From NCBI GenBank assembly GCA_965116445.1, contig OZ220688.1, forward strand, positions 310,001 through 374,000: 64,000 nt of DNA, in the 5' to 3' direction. The DNA comes from Multivorans sp965116445 (lineage in GTDB: Bacteria > Acidobacteriota > Thermoanaerobaculia > Multivoradales > Multivoraceae). The notes beneath the pieces were generated by a model. It made no database searches. It was not told the DNA's origin and saw only the letters and a list, made by a program, of their open reading frames with translations. The position numbers and the translations under genes were made by a program. Numbering within the stretch: the first letter of the stretch is position 1; each line of letters opens with the position of its first letter. This document shows, in pieces, positions 34,800 to 44,496 of this stretch.

Positions 34800-37207
34800 C
34801 AGTTGTCCGCCAGGGATTCGGCCTGCAGGCGCGCCCGCGGGGCCAGTTTCGGCCCCGCGTCGGACTCGAGCCGCCCGCGTTCCGCGGTGGCGAGGGCCTC
34901 GAACACGGCCCGCGCGCGGGCCCGGTACTCGTCCTGGCCCTCGTCGCTGAGCATCCGCAGCGCGAGGCCGACCGTGTACTGGACCGTCTCCCGGCCCAGT
35001 CCTGACCGTCCGGGAGCGTCGATCGTGCGCAGGCTGCGGATGGCCGCCGGGGCGTCGCCGCCCGCCAGGAGCAGGTTGGCGAGATTGAACTCGAGCAGCC
35101 AGCGCGGGATGTCGCCGCTCCGCTCCAGCTCCTGGAGCAGCCGGGCGGCGGCGGCGGAGGGCAGCAGGTCGGGGTCCCTGACGTCGAGCCGGGTCCAGCC
35201 CCACTCGGGCTCGACGGTCAGAACCAGGACGGCGTCCCGATCCTGGATCTCGAGTTCGACCACGCCGCCGGGCTCCACGTCCTCGAGAACCGATGTCAAC
35301 TGCAGGGTCGAGGACATGGCCGTTCCGTCGATGGCGATGACTTCCATCCCGGGCACAAGTCCCGCTTCCTCCGCGGGTCCGCCGGGTTCGACCGTGGCCA
35401 CGATGGGCACACCCGCGCTCAGCGAATCGATCAGGACGGCGCCGAACCGCGGCGTCTGACGCCCGAGATCCGGATCGAGCGCCTGGGCAAGGCTCACGAG
35501 CGGTCCGCGCTCGAGGCGGCCGCCGTCGATTGGCACCGTCCGAACGTCGGGCCGCGCCGGCCCGGGGGCGGCCGGCCACCACCACAGGTCGACCGCGTCG
35601 GCGACCAGGTCGTCGTTCAGGACGGCGAGGAAGTAGAGCGCCGCCGGCAGTCTGGTCTGGACGTGTTCCTGGATCGCGTTCCAGTCCAGCTCCCGGCGGG
35701 CGGTTTCACGGTCGCGCAGCGTCTCCGCGTCGAGGCCCACCTCGGCGAGGGCGGCGGCGCCTTCGCCGGCGCGCCCGAGCACGCTGTAGACGCCGGTGCC
35801 CCGGAACGACTCGAGCGCCGATTCCAACGCCCGGACGCCGGCCGGATCGTTGCCCAGAACGCCGAGGTAGACGAGCGCGGGCCGGAGTTCGATCTCGATG
35901 TCGATCCGCCGTCGGTCTTCGGCGACCACGGAGGTCTCGAAGTAACCGAGGGTGCCGTGGGTCACCGAGAGGTCGTAGGCGCCGGGAGGCAGGCGGACCT
36001 GCGGCGGTGACTTCGACCGGTCGGGGCGCAGGACCCGACCGTTGCCGAGCACCGTCGCGCCTTCGGCCAGGCCCGCCAGACCGATCACCGCTTCCTCGCG
36101 ATCGAGAACGATCGGCGGCAGGTCGTAGTCCCGGAGGTCGGGCAGTTGCAGGCTGGTCTCGACGCTGCGGAAGCCGTCCTTCTCGATCTTGATCCGGTAG
36201 CGGCCCGGCGCCAGGTCCTCGATCCAGAGCTCCTGCGAGAAGTCCTCGGGCGGATGGTCGGAGGCCGCGCCGTCCGGCAGGAACCAGGGTTCCGCCTGGC
36301 CGGTCGTCTGCCCGCGTTCGATGCCGTCGACGAGGACCGTGGCGCCGGTCGGCGCGGTACGCAGGCGGACGACGGCGCTGTCGCGCTCCAGTTCGACTTC
36401 GACTTCGAGATCGCGCCCGCCGGCGATCGCGAACGCTGCCGTGGCAGGCAGGAAGCCCGGACGGGAAACGAAGGCCAGGTAGTCACCGACCAGCATGGGA
36501 CTGGGCTCGGGTGGTTCGAACGGCTCCGGTTCCGGTTCCGCGTCCGCGTCCGCCTCTCCGTCGGAGTCAGGCGCTCCGTCGTCGTCGTCGGACGCGTCTT
36601 CTTCGTTCCCGTCCTCGCCTTCTTCGTCGGCAGGAGTCTCCGGAGGCGTCGCGTTCTCGAACTCCACGCCGCCGACCAGAATGCGGGCGTCCCGTGGCAG
36701 GACAAGAAAAGAGACCCGGCCGACGAGTTCGTCCTTGCGGCGCTCCAGACGATCGGTCAACTGGTCGCCGGCCGTTTCCGCGTCCAGTTCGAACAGGGGA
36801 TCGAGGCGGACGATCCGGTCGAGGGCTTCGTCGGCTGCGTCCCGGTCGCTTGTTGTCCAGTGGGCGGCGGCCAGGTAGAGCCATGCCGTGCGCAGGGTCT
36901 CGAACAGTCGTTGGTCGTTGGCGGCGAGTGCCCGCGGGTCGCCGCTGGCGGCGGCGAGAGGCTCCAGCGTGTCGATCACGCTACGCAGGACCGGAATCGC
37001 CCCCTCGGAGTCGCCTTCCGCGTAGAGGTCGCCGGCTTCGGCGAGTGCGGCCGCCGTCTGCGGCGGCAGCCGGCTCGAGCGCTCGATCTCGAGATCGCTG
37101 CGGCCGATCTCCTGGACGCCGAAGCGCTGCGCACCCAGGGGGCCGGAGAGCGCGAGGAACGCCGTCAGCAACGCCCCGGCAATCGCGAACTGGCGGCACG
37201 CACTCAT
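34799..37207 (-). CDS. exported PEGA-PDZ domain protein
   Basis: This 802-residue protein has a signal peptide (MSACRQF... ending PLGAQ), an N-terminal TPR-like helical part, an acidic linker (Glu/Asp-rich, about 165-215), PEGA-like repeats (TAPTGATVLVDGIERGQTTG and a later set near 330-390), and a PDZ domain (VEPGGPAEEAGLVPGMEVIAID) around 570-620, with a TPR-like end. Such mixes suggest an envelope scaffold that binds peptide or cell-wall. The ATG at 37207 is 2 bases after the stop of the upstream gene, and its end overlaps thiO. It belongs to the M48-propeller-PEGA-thiO operon. Confidence 0.75.
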   Translation of the reverse strand: MSACRQFAIAGALLTAFLALSGPLGAQRFGVQEIGRSDLEIERSSRLPPQTAAALAEAGDLYAEGDSEGAIPVLRSVIDTLEPLAAASGDPRALAANDQRLFETLRTAWLYLAAAHWTTSDRDAADEALDRIVRLDPLFELDAETAGDQLTDRLERRKDELVGRVSFLVLPRDARILVGGVEFENATPPETPADEEGEDGNEEDASDDDDGAPDSDGEADADAEPEPEPFEPPEPSPMLVGDYLAFVSRPGFLPATAAFAIAGGRDLEVEVELERDSAVVRLRTAPTGATVLVDGIERGQTTGQAEPWFLPDGAASDHPPEDFSQELWIEDLAPGRYRIKIEKDGFRSVETSLQLPDLRDYDLPPIVLDREEAVIGLAGLAEGATVLGNGRVLRPDRSKSPPQVRLPPGAYDLSVTHGTLGYFETSVVAEDRRRIDIEIELRPALVYLGVLGNDPAGVRALESALESFRGTGVYSVLGRAGEGAAALAEVGLDAETLRDRETARRELDWNAIQEHVQTRLPAALYFLAVLNDDLVADAVDLWWWPAAPGPARPDVRTVPIDGGRLERGPLVSLAQALDPDLGRQTPRFGAVLIDSLSAGVPIVATVEPGGPAEEAGLVPGMEVIAIDGTAMSSTLQLTSVLEDVEPGGVVELEIQDRDAVLVLTVEPEWGWTRLDVRDPDLLPSAAAARLLQELERSGDIPRWLLEFNLANLLLAGGDAPAAIRSLRTIDAPGRSGLGRETVQYTVGLALRMLSDEGQDEYRARARAVFEALATAERGRLESDAGPKLAPRARLQAESLADN

Positions 37208-37209
37208 TG

Positions 37210-38541
37210 CTACTCCACGACCAGGACGGTGCCGAGCCGGCTGTCGGCGATGAAGATGCGCGCCCGGGCGTCGACCGCGACGTCCTCCGGCGCCCGCAGT
37301 TCCTGGGCGCTCGGGAGGATGGGACCGATCGTGGCGATGGGTGTTGCGAACGGGTCGTACACCAGGACCTGGAGCGTGCCGGCGTCGAGCACGTACCGGC
37401 TGCCGAACGGGTCGACATCGAGCGCCACCGGCCGCTTCCATCCGGCGCGGAACGATTCCTCGAACCTGCCGTTGGCGTTGAAGCGATGGACGGACGGCGC
37501 CTGCGAGCGGGAACCGGCGTCCAGGACGTGGATCGCGCCGTCTTCGCCCACGGCCAGGTCGATCGGCTGAGTCATCGTGCCGATCCGGAGAGTCTCGAGC
37601 AGTCTGCCGGCCGGGTCGTAGCGGAGCACTTCCGCCGTGCGTTGTGAGAGGACCGTCCAGTTGCCGAACCCGTCCTGGTGGGCGGCGACGATCCGGTCGA
37701 GGGCGCCACCCTGAGGGCGGGTGAAGGAGACCGTCGCCAGCCCCGCGAGCCGGGTTACTCCGTCGGCTGTGATCACGGCCGCGCCTTCTCCGGCCGAATG
37801 GATGGGGCGGACGACGCCGCGGAGGTCGCGGGCCGAGGACGGCATGCCGGCGGCATCGAGAATTGCCGCCCGGTTGGGCTCGGTGACCAGGAGCTCGCCG
37901 TCCGGGCCGGCGGCGACGCCGCGGGGCTTCCCGATTCCGGCCTGTTCGGGCAGGTAGGGCCGGGAACGGCGCCAGGGCGCCTGCCCTTCGAGTGGCCGCA
38001 GGATCAGGCGGTGGATCAGGGTCATCCGTTCGAGCGCCGCATCGGCGAGGTGGTGCGGCGACTCGCCATCGGCGGCGGCGCGACGGAGCCAGCCCTCGCG
38101 CGCCAGGCGTAGATGGTCGGCCGCTTCTTCCCAGTCCCCCTGGCCCAGAAGCAGTTCGCCCAGTTCGAAGTGGGCCCGCGGCGTCCACTCGCCCTGCGCC
38201 TCACGCTCCAGCACCCGCAGCAACTCGCCGGCGGCTGCCGCCACGTCGCCAGTGCGGCGGCCGAGCGCGGCTGCCTCGACCAGGGCGCGGCCCCGGATCG
38301 CCGCCCTGGGGTGCGCGCTCCGCGGAAAGCGCCGGGCCAGCGCCCGCAACTGCTCGCGAGCCTCGACCAGCTCGTCGGCGCTTCGGGCGGTCTGTACGGC
38401 GGCGAGGACCGCGTCCACGGCCGCGGTCGCCTCCCGCTCGGCCGTCTCTTGCCGGGCCGGCAGCGCCGCGGCAAGGAAGACCACGCCGGCGCCGAGCCAC
38501 AGTCCGATGCAGCGACCGCGGCTCGAGGGACAGAGCAGCAC
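37210..38541 (-). CDS. secreted TPR and NHL-like beta-propeller protein
   Basis: The start is set at the GTG 38541-38539 (GAGG seven bases upstream), giving 443 residues; the frame extends to 38676 inside the upstream gene. A signal peptide (near 10-27) is followed by a helical TPR-like part (40-155) and then a beta-propeller of NHL-type strands (GIGKPRGVAAGPDGELLVTE, split later into DLAVGEDGAIHVLDAGS and DVAVDARARIFIADSR). NHL propellers bind partners or sugars; this one has no catalytic sign. It ends two bases before the PEGA gene. Confidence 0.75.
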   Translation of the reverse strand: MLLCPSSRGRCIGLWLGAGVVFLAAALPARQETAEREATAAVDAVLAAVQTARSADELVEAREQLRALARRFPRSAHPRAAIRGRALVEAAALGRRTGDVAAAAGELLRVLEREAQGEWTPRAHFELGELLLGQGDWEEAADHLRLAREGWLRRAAADGESPHHLADAALERMTLIHRLILRPLEGQAPWRRSRPYLPEQAGIGKPRGVAAGPDGELLVTEPNRAAILDAAGMPSSARDLRGVVRPIHSAGEGAAVITADGVTRLAGLATVSFTRPQGGALDRIVAAHQDGFGNWTVLSQRTAEVLRYDPAGRLLETLRIGTMTQPIDLAVGEDGAIHVLDAGSRSQAPSVHRFNANGRFEESFRAGWKRPVALDVDPFGSRYVLDAGTLQVLVYDPFATPIATIGPILPSAQELRAPEDVAVDARARIFIADSRLGTVLVVE

Positions 38542-38566
38542 TCCCGGCCTCAGGCCGGTCGGGCCG

Positions 38567-40396
38567 CTACGCGTCGAGGTGCTCGTCGAGCCGCTCGTCA
38601 CTGATCCGTTGGGCGCTTGGCGAGTGGGGAGCATGAGTGAGGATCTGGTTGGCGCGCGCAATCGCTTTCGCCGCATCGCCGAGATCCTGGTAGGTGAGCA
38701 TCTCCTTGTAGAGCGTGTCCGCGAGCCGGTTCAACTGCTCCTCGACCTCGCCTGCATAGGGGCCGTCCGGGAAGCGCTCGAGGTACTCCGATCCGCTTGT
38801 GATGTCGTCGTAGTCGCGGACCAGGTTTCCCAGCCGATCCGCGGCCCGCTGTCCGAGTTCCGGGTCCCGTTGCTGGAGGGCCAGGTACTGCAGCGAGCCC
38901 AGGCGGGTGAGCACCGGCGCCAGATTGCGCAGCCCGCGCTGCGCGGCGGCCGCGGGGCTGTCGCCGTCTTCCACGATGGACTCCGCCGGTTCCGATTCCC
39001 AGGCCTTGAGGAAGTGCTCCACCGCGTCCGTTTCGCGGCCGAGCCGGCTGTACGAGATCCCCAGCAGCAGGGCCACCCTGGGCGTCCGCGGAGAATCCGG
39101 ATAGTTGGAGAGGAAGGCCTCGAGGAAGGGAGTCTCGAACACGCCCCGGTCGAGGATCCGGATCGACTGGCCGTAGAACTCTTCCGACTGGCGGCGCAAG
39201 TCGGCAAGCTCGTTGCTGAGCACCGCCAGGAAGGGCGAGTCGGGGGTCAGGGACCGGACGTTCTCCATCTGCCGCTGGTAGGCCGAGGTCAGGCGGCCAT
39301 AGTCCCGCGAAGTCGCCAGTCGCTCGAGCTCGATGTCGCGCAGCCGGTGCAGCTCCTCGAGCCGCAAGGACTCGGCAGCGGCGCCCGAGGGCCACGCGTT
39401 GAGAGCCAGCTCCTTCAGCAGTCCGAGTTCGGGCGACACGGGTGGCGGTTCCCGCGGTTCCCGCGGGGCGGCTCGGGTCTTCGCCTTCGTTTCGCGTTCC
39501 CCGTACTCGAGCAGGACCGTCCGCGTGTCCGTGCGGAACGCGTCGACCTCTTCGGGGGGCGCGGGCTCCAGGGTCGCCAGGTAGCGCCCGCGGGCCTCCG
39601 CGGCGTGGACCCGCGAGTCGAAGAAAGGGTGGGTCTGCCAGTAGCCGAGCAGCTTCGTCTGCGAGATGCGTTCGCCCATCCTCTCCATCAACTGCGCCAG
39701 CCCCGACGGATCGAAACCGGCGGCAGCGGCGTAACGCTGACCCTCCTCGTCACTCTGGTCCTCGTGCTCGCGCGAGTAGCTGCGCATGAGCAGTTCAGTG
39801 AGCACCATGCCTCCGGTCAGAGCTGCCTGGGCGGCGGCGGCGGTCGACCCCTGGTCGCGGGTGTAACCGTAGGGTCCGACGTAGCCGTCGTCCCGGTCGG
39901 CCGCGCTGGCCGCGATCAGGCCCACGGACAGCAGGGAACTCGCCACGTTGAGCCAGGTCGCGCGTTTCTTCTGCTTCAGGAAGTGCTCGGACGTAACGTG
40001 CGCGATCTCGTGGCCGAGCAGCGCGGCCAGCATGTCGTCGGAAAGTCCGAGGTCGAGCATTCCCTTGGTCACGAAGATCTGGCCTCCGGGCAGGGCGAAG
40101 GCGTTCGGAAGCGGGGTGTCGACGACGGCGAAGGTGAGCGGGTACTGGTCGAAGTCCGCGTGGTACGCGACCTGGTAGCCGATGCGGTTTACTCGTTCCT
40201 GGACCTCCGGGTCGTCGATCAGTCCGTACTGCCTCACCGCCTGAGCAGCGGCTGCCAGACTCTTCTTGAACAGTCCGGGATTCGAGATCTCGACGCCGGG
40301 CGCGGCCGTGGAGCTGGCGAGACTCCAGGCCAGGGCAACTGCGGTTACGGACCGTGCGGAGATCTTGCGGCGGTTTGTTCTCTGGGCCGGGATCAT
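38567..40396 (-). CDS. M48 family metalloprotease with TPR (BepA-like)
   Basis: This 609-residue protein has a signal peptide (1-32), an M48 domain with HEIAH at 129-133 and the third ligand in SREHEDQSDEEG near 207, and a TPR-like C-terminal half (320-600). The order and length fit BepA/YfgC-like periplasmic proteases that check outer-membrane protein assembly, although the C-terminal half is longer than in E. coli BepA. The stop of this gene overlaps the region upstream of the propeller gene. It heads the operon to thiO. Confidence 0.85.
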   Translation of the reverse strand: MIPAQRTNRRKISARSVTAVALAWSLASSTAAPGVEISNPGLFKKSLAAAAQAVRQYGLIDDPEVQERVNRIGYQVAYHADFDQYPLTFAVVDTPLPNAFALPGGQIFVTKGMLDLGLSDDMLAALLGHEIAHVTSEHFLKQKKRATWLNVASSLLSVGLIAASAADRDDGYVGPYGYTRDQGSTAAAAQAALTGGMVLTELLMRSYSREHEDQSDEEGQRYAAAAGFDPSGLAQLMERMGERISQTKLLGYWQTHPFFDSRVHAAEARGRYLATLEPAPPEEVDAFRTDTRTVLLEYGERETKAKTRAAPREPREPPPVSPELGLLKELALNAWPSGAAAESLRLEELHRLRDIELERLATSRDYGRLTSAYQRQMENVRSLTPDSPFLAVLSNELADLRRQSEEFYGQSIRILDRGVFETPFLEAFLSNYPDSPRTPRVALLLGISYSRLGRETDAVEHFLKAWESEPAESIVEDGDSPAAAAQRGLRNLAPVLTRLGSLQYLALQQRDPELGQRAADRLGNLVRDYDDITSGSEYLERFPDGPYAGEVEEQLNRLADTLYKEMLTYQDLGDAAKAIARANQILTHAPHSPSAQRISDERLDEHLDA

Positions 40397-40507
40397 GGGT
40401 GGGGGAACGGTGGCCTGCTCTTGAAGGATTCCGGCTACATGGGAGCGTGTGCCGCGGGAAGATCGGCGTCGCCCATGTTTTGCCGCACGCGCTCATAGGA
40501 TAGCGCC

Positions 40508-41209
40508 GTGGCGGCCTCACAGGCGCGGGAGGCATTGGCAATGGCGGCACGCAGCGGCCGCGGCCATGAGCCCTGGGTGTTCTATCCGCAGGGTGGCCGC
40601 TGGCGGTGGTGGTCGTTCAGGCGCGGCTGGACGGAGATCGAGCGCTGGCAGGCGGCGCTCGAGCGCGGTGAGTGTCCGTGTGTGGACCAGGTTCCCGCGC
40701 CTCAGTCCTCCCCGCAGGCGCTCTGCTGCCACCTGGCGGCGGCCCCGATGGAGGGCGGCACCGCGCGGGTCTTCGACGGGTTGCTGGCGCCCGGGCGGCT
40801 GGCGCGCGAGATCGTCGTCGTCACCCCTCCCGTGGCGGCGTCGCCGGCCGAGGTGGACCGTCTGGCGGTGCCGTGGCTGCACTGGTGCTGCGCGAACCTG
40901 GCGGTCCTGGTGCTCGAACCGAGCCGCGAGGCGCTGGTCGGTTCCGTGCTCTGGTGCCGGCCGACGGTGCTTCTCGCCGGTCGCGAACAGGAACGATCGC
41001 TGGCGACGGCGGTACGGGAACGCAGCCGCGACCGTGACCGCCGGGCGGCGGCCCTGGTCGACCGGCTCCGTGTTCTCCTGGTTGCAACCGGAGACGGGGA
41101 GGTCGCGGGCGAGGCCCCGGAATCGAGCCTGCTCTGGCGCTCCTGGGGCGTTGAGCGGCGCCTGGTTTGCCGGGAGAACACCGATCAGTCCGTCTCTGCG
41201 CCGCGCTAA
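40508..41209 (+). CDS. hypothetical protein
   Basis: A 233-codon frame starts with GTG at 40508. It begins with a helical segment, then HEPWVFYPQGGRWRWWSFRRG and a Cys/Trp-rich middle (CCHLAA, WLHWCC). No domain is recognised. The unusual composition (many Trp and Arg) could be real or the shadow of another frame: minus and +2 frames are open here too, but they read as Arg/Pro shadows. It lies divergent to the M48 gene, 111 bases away. Confidence 0.45.
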   Translation: MAASQAREALAMAARSGRGHEPWVFYPQGGRWRWWSFRRGWTEIERWQAALERGECPCVDQVPAPQSSPQALCCHLAAAPMEGGTARVFDGLLAPGRLAREIVVVTPPVAASPAEVDRLAVPWLHWCCANLAVLVLEPSREALVGSVLWCRPTVLLAGREQERSLATAVRERSRDRDRRAAALVDRLRVLLVATGDGEVAGEAPESSLLWRSWGVERRLVCRENTDQSVSAPR

Positions 41210-41230
41210 CGGGAGGTTGCGCGGCAGGAG

Positions 41231-41343
41231 ACTGGGTGCGCCGGGCAGCCATCCGTGCACCCGCTGACGGGCGCACGGACTGGTTCACGGGTGGCGCGAG
41301 TCGCGCCACCCGGGTCCTGGCCGGCACTCGGCGCGAAGCGCCG
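41231..41343. repeat. partial REP and two hairpins in the gap before the TRAP operon
   Basis: ACTGGGTGCGCCGGGC (41231-41246) is a partial REP half. GGGTGGCGCG-AGT-CGCGCCACCC (41289-41311) is a 10-bp stem. CGGCGC-GAA-GCGCCG (41329-41343) is the GAA-loop hairpin paired with other REP copies. These may protect or terminate transcripts in the 242-base gap before dctP. Confidence 0.6.
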
Positions 41344-41451
41344 GCTTCCGGACCTGCCGCGCTTGGCCCGTTGATACAGTACCGACTCCTGATCACTGCG
41401 GGTCGGTGCGTCGCGGATCGCGACTCCGGCCAGGCGCCAAGGAGGCCCAGG

Positions 41452-42549
41452 ATGCCAGGGAGGCCCAGGACGATCGTCCGGAAACGCCAGCGGGCTCCGT
41501 TCCTTCGGTTCTCGCTTCTGCTGGCGTTGCTCCTGGTTGCTGTGGCGCCGGCCGCGCCGGCCGGGGCGGCGGGTTTCACGATCAAGATGGCGACGTTGTC
41601 CCCCGACGGTTCGCCCTGGGACGGGTTCTTCGACATGATGGGCCGGGAGTGGGAGAGGGGCACCGATGGCCGGATCAGCCTGGCGATCTATCCGGGCGGT
41701 GTGGCCGGGGACGAGCCCGACATCCTGCGCAAGATGAAGATCGGCCAATACCACGCGGCCGCCCTGTCGGTCAGTGGCCTGGCCGACATCTCCAAGGACT
41801 TCACCGCCTTCGAGATACCCCTGTTCTTCCGCTCCGAGGCCGAGATGTACCACGTCCTGCGGGAGTTGACGCCCGGCCTTCGCGCGACGCTCGACGACAA
41901 CGGCTTTGTGCTCCTGGGTTGGGGCTACGTGGGGCAGGTGCACTTCTTCACGAACGAACGGGCGCGCACCGTCGAGGAGATGCAGAAGCTCAGGATCTTC
42001 ACTTGGGCCGGGGACGAGGCGATGACGAACTGGTGGCGGCAGGGCGGTTTCAAGCCGGTTGCGCTGGCCGCAACGGACATCGTCACCGGGCTGCAAACCG
42101 GCATGATCGACGCCCTCGCCGTGCCGCCGATCTACGCGATGGAGGTTCAGTTCTTCAAGCAGGCGAAGTACTTCGCCGACATTCCCCTGATCCCCATGAT
42201 GGGCGCCATCGTGGTCACGAAGCGCGCCTGGAACCGCGTTTCGGAAGCGGACCGCGAGGTGCTGGTTGCCAGCGGTCAGCGCGCCGAGAAGCGGATTTTC
42301 GAGACGATTCCCAGCATCGAGCAGGCGACGATCAAGCTGATGGGCGGCCAGGGGCTGGAAGTCGTTCCGATCGTCGGCACGGAGGTGGAGGACGACTGGA
42401 AACGCATCGCCAATGACTTCGCCGAGGACATGCGCGGGAAGACCGTTCCGGAGGCGATCTTCGACCGGGCGACCGCGGTCCGGGACGCGTACCGCGAGCA
42501 GCAGGAGGCCGAAGCGACCGCTTCCGCCGCCTCGGACGGCGGCCGGTAG
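41452..42549 (+). CDS. dctP: TRAP transporter substrate-binding protein
   Basis: This 365-residue protein has a signal peptide (residues 1-40, ending PAGAAG) and the DctP fold, with IKMATLSPDGSPWDGFFDMM near the N-terminus, YPGGVAGDEPDILRKM, and PLFFRSEAEMYHV. The ATG at 41452 follows AAGGAGG nicely. DctP binds organic acids in the periplasm and hands them to the DctQM membrane part; the substrate is not predictable here. Its stop is 20 bases before the dctQM start. Confidence 0.88.
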   Translation: MPGRPRTIVRKRQRAPFLRFSLLLALLLVAVAPAAPAGAAGFTIKMATLSPDGSPWDGFFDMMGREWERGTDGRISLAIYPGGVAGDEPDILRKMKIGQYHAAALSVSGLADISKDFTAFEIPLFFRSEAEMYHVLRELTPGLRATLDDNGFVLLGWGYVGQVHFFTNERARTVEEMQKLRIFTWAGDEAMTNWWRQGGFKPVALAATDIVTGLQTGMIDALAVPPIYAMEVQFFKQAKYFADIPLIPMMGAIVVTKRAWNRVSEADREVLVASGQRAEKRIFETIPSIEQATIKLMGGQGLEVVPIVGTEVEDDWKRIANDFAEDMRGKTVPEAIFDRATAVRDAYREQQEAEATASAASDGGR

Positions 42550-42568
42550 GTCTTGACGGCAGCAACCC

Positions 42569-44407
42569 TTGACTGAAGAGGGCGCCGCGCATCGACTCCG
42601 GGCGGTTGTACGCCTGCTGCATCGCGCCGAGGATGGCGTCTCGAGTGTGCTCCTGGCCGCGATGGTGCTCCTGCCGCTGGCGGAGATCGTCGTGCGTCAG
42701 ACCGGCACCGGGATTCCCGGGGCGCTTCCCTTCGAACAGCATCTGACCCTGTGGATTGCTTTCCTCGGCGCGGCCCTCGCGGCGCGCGAGAGGCGCCTGC
42801 TGGCCATGGCGACCGGGAACTTGCTGCCCGAGGGCCGGTTCCGGAGCGCGGCCGCGGTTCTGACCGGTGGCGTCAGCGCGATGGTGGCGACCTTGCTGGG
42901 GCTGGCGAGCCTGGAACTGGTGCAGATCGAACGCGAGGGCGGGATCGAGATGGCGGCCGGCGTACCCGTCTGGGTAGGGCAGGCGGTCATGCCGGTCGGT
43001 TTCGCGCTGCTGGCGTTGCGGCTGGCGTGGAAGGCGTCCGATCTCTGGTCGGGGCGGGGTCTCGCGGTGCTCGGGATCGTGCTGGCACTCTGGATCAACG
43101 CGAACGCGGACTCCTTCGCCGATCGCGCGGCGGCGCCGTGGCTCGTGCTGATTCTGGCTTCGACCCTGCTCGGCGGCCCCATCTTCGCCGCCCTCGGCGG
43201 TGCGGCGGTCTTCCTGTTCCTCGCCGACTGGGTGCCGATCGCCTCCATCCCGGCCGAGAGCTACCGCCTCGCCGTCTCGCCGACCCTGGCGGCGATCCCG
43301 CTGTTCACGCTGACCGGTTTTCTTCTTGCCGAGGGCGGGGCGTCCGAACGCCTGCTGCGCGTCTTCCGCGCCCTGTTCGGCTGGGCGCCGGGCGGGACCG
43401 CGGTGGTCTGCGCCGTCGTGTGCGCATTCTTCACCGTGTTCACGGGCGGTTCCGGGGTCACCATCCTGGCGCTCGGGGGCGTTCTCTTTGCGGCCCTCTC
43501 GGCCGACGGCTACCGCGAGCGGTTTTCGCTCGGCCTCCTGACCTCATCCGGATCCCTGGGGCTCCTGCTACCGCCGGCCCTGCCGCTCATTCTGTTCGGC
43601 ATCGTCGCGCAGGTGCCGATCGAGGATCTGTTCATCGGGGGGATCCTCCCCGGCCTGCTCCTGATCGCACTGATCGCTGCCTGGGGCATTCGGGAGGGCC
43701 TGCGGGGCGGCGCTCGCCGTACCCCGGTCTCGGCTGCGGAAATCGGCCGGGCCGTCTGGGCGGGAAAGTGGGAGTTGCTCCTCCCGGTCGTCATCGTGGG
43801 CGCGATCTTCAGCGGCTACGCGACCCTGGTCGAGTCGGCGGCGCTGGCGGCTCTCTACGCCATCATCATCCAGTGCGTCGTCCACCGCGACCTGAAGGTG
43901 GGGAAGCCGCTGCTCGCGGTGTTCCGGCAATGCACCGTGCTGGTCGGCGGGGTGCTGATCATCCTCGTCGTGGCGATGGGACTGACGAGCTGGCTGGTGG
44001 ACGCGCAGGCGGCCCAGCGTCTGGTTGAACTCGCCCAGGACAACATCGAATCGAAGATCCTCTTCCTGTTGCTGCTGAACGTCTTTCTGCTCCTCGTGGG
44101 CTGCCTGATGGACATCTTCTCGGCGACCGTGGTCGTCGTGCCCCTGATCATCCCGCTCGGTCTGGCCTTCGGCGTCGACCCGATCCACCTCGGGATCATC
44201 TTCGTCGCCAACCTGGAACTGGGCTACCTGACGCCGCCGGTGGGCCTCAACCTGTTCCTGGCGTCCTACCGCTTCGAGCGGCCGCTGCTCGAGATCTACC
44301 GGGCCGCGGTGCCGGCACTCGTCATACTTGGCGTCGGCGTGCTGCTGATCACCTACGTGCCGGTTCTGACACTGGGCCTCCTGGAACTGATGGGCAGGAG
44401 CGGCTGA
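42569..44407 (+). CDS. dctQM: fused TRAP transporter DctQ-DctM membrane protein
   Basis: This 612-residue protein starts with TTG at 42569. The first ~165 residues with four helices are the DctQ-like subunit. The rest has the DctM-like fold, with IPLFTLTGFLLAEGG, TGGSGVTILALGGV, SGSLGLLLPPALPLI and LELGYLTPPVGLNLF, the typical PPV(G) block. Fusion of Q and M is known in several phyla. It uses a Na+ or H+ gradient to import the DctP-bound substrate. Confidence 0.9.
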   Translation: MTEEGAAHRLRAVVRLLHRAEDGVSSVLLAAMVLLPLAEIVVRQTGTGIPGALPFEQHLTLWIAFLGAALAARERRLLAMATGNLLPEGRFRSAAAVLTGGVSAMVATLLGLASLELVQIEREGGIEMAAGVPVWVGQAVMPVGFALLALRLAWKASDLWSGRGLAVLGIVLALWINANADSFADRAAAPWLVLILASTLLGGPIFAALGGAAVFLFLADWVPIASIPAESYRLAVSPTLAAIPLFTLTGFLLAEGGASERLLRVFRALFGWAPGGTAVVCAVVCAFFTVFTGGSGVTILALGGVLFAALSADGYRERFSLGLLTSSGSLGLLLPPALPLILFGIVAQVPIEDLFIGGILPGLLLIALIAAWGIREGLRGGARRTPVSAAEIGRAVWAGKWELLLPVVIVGAIFSGYATLVESAALAALYAIIIQCVVHRDLKVGKPLLAVFRQCTVLVGGVLIILVVAMGLTSWLVDAQAAQRLVELAQDNIESKILFLLLLNVFLLLVGCLMDIFSATVVVVPLIIPLGLAFGVDPIHLGIIFVANLELGYLTPPVGLNLFLASYRFERPLLEIYRAAVPALVILGVGVLLITYVPVLTLGLLELMGRSG

Positions 44408-44443
44408 AGTACGGTAGTACCGATGACCTGGAAGCGTCCTGGC

Positions 44444-44470
44444 ACTGGGTACGCCGGCCTTCCGGCCGGC
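44444..44470. repeat. REP-like palindrome, copy 4
   Basis: ACTGGGTACGCCGGCC is followed by TTCCGGCCGGC. The stem has the family pattern, with TTCC in place of TTCT. It lies between dctQM and the membrane protein gene at 44497. Confidence 0.75.
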
Positions 44471-44496
44471 TCGGACGAAGTACGGTTGGGTCTGAG

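Noticed and set aside
37207..38188. N-terminal extension of the PEGA-PDZ frame
   Set aside because: The frame is open but Arg/Pro-rich and overlaps the whole propeller gene; the signal peptide ATG at 37207 is better.
40449..41267. Alternative plus and minus frames across 40.5-41.2 kb
   Set aside because: They read as Arg/Pro-rich shadows; the frame at 40508 is kept with modest confidence instead.
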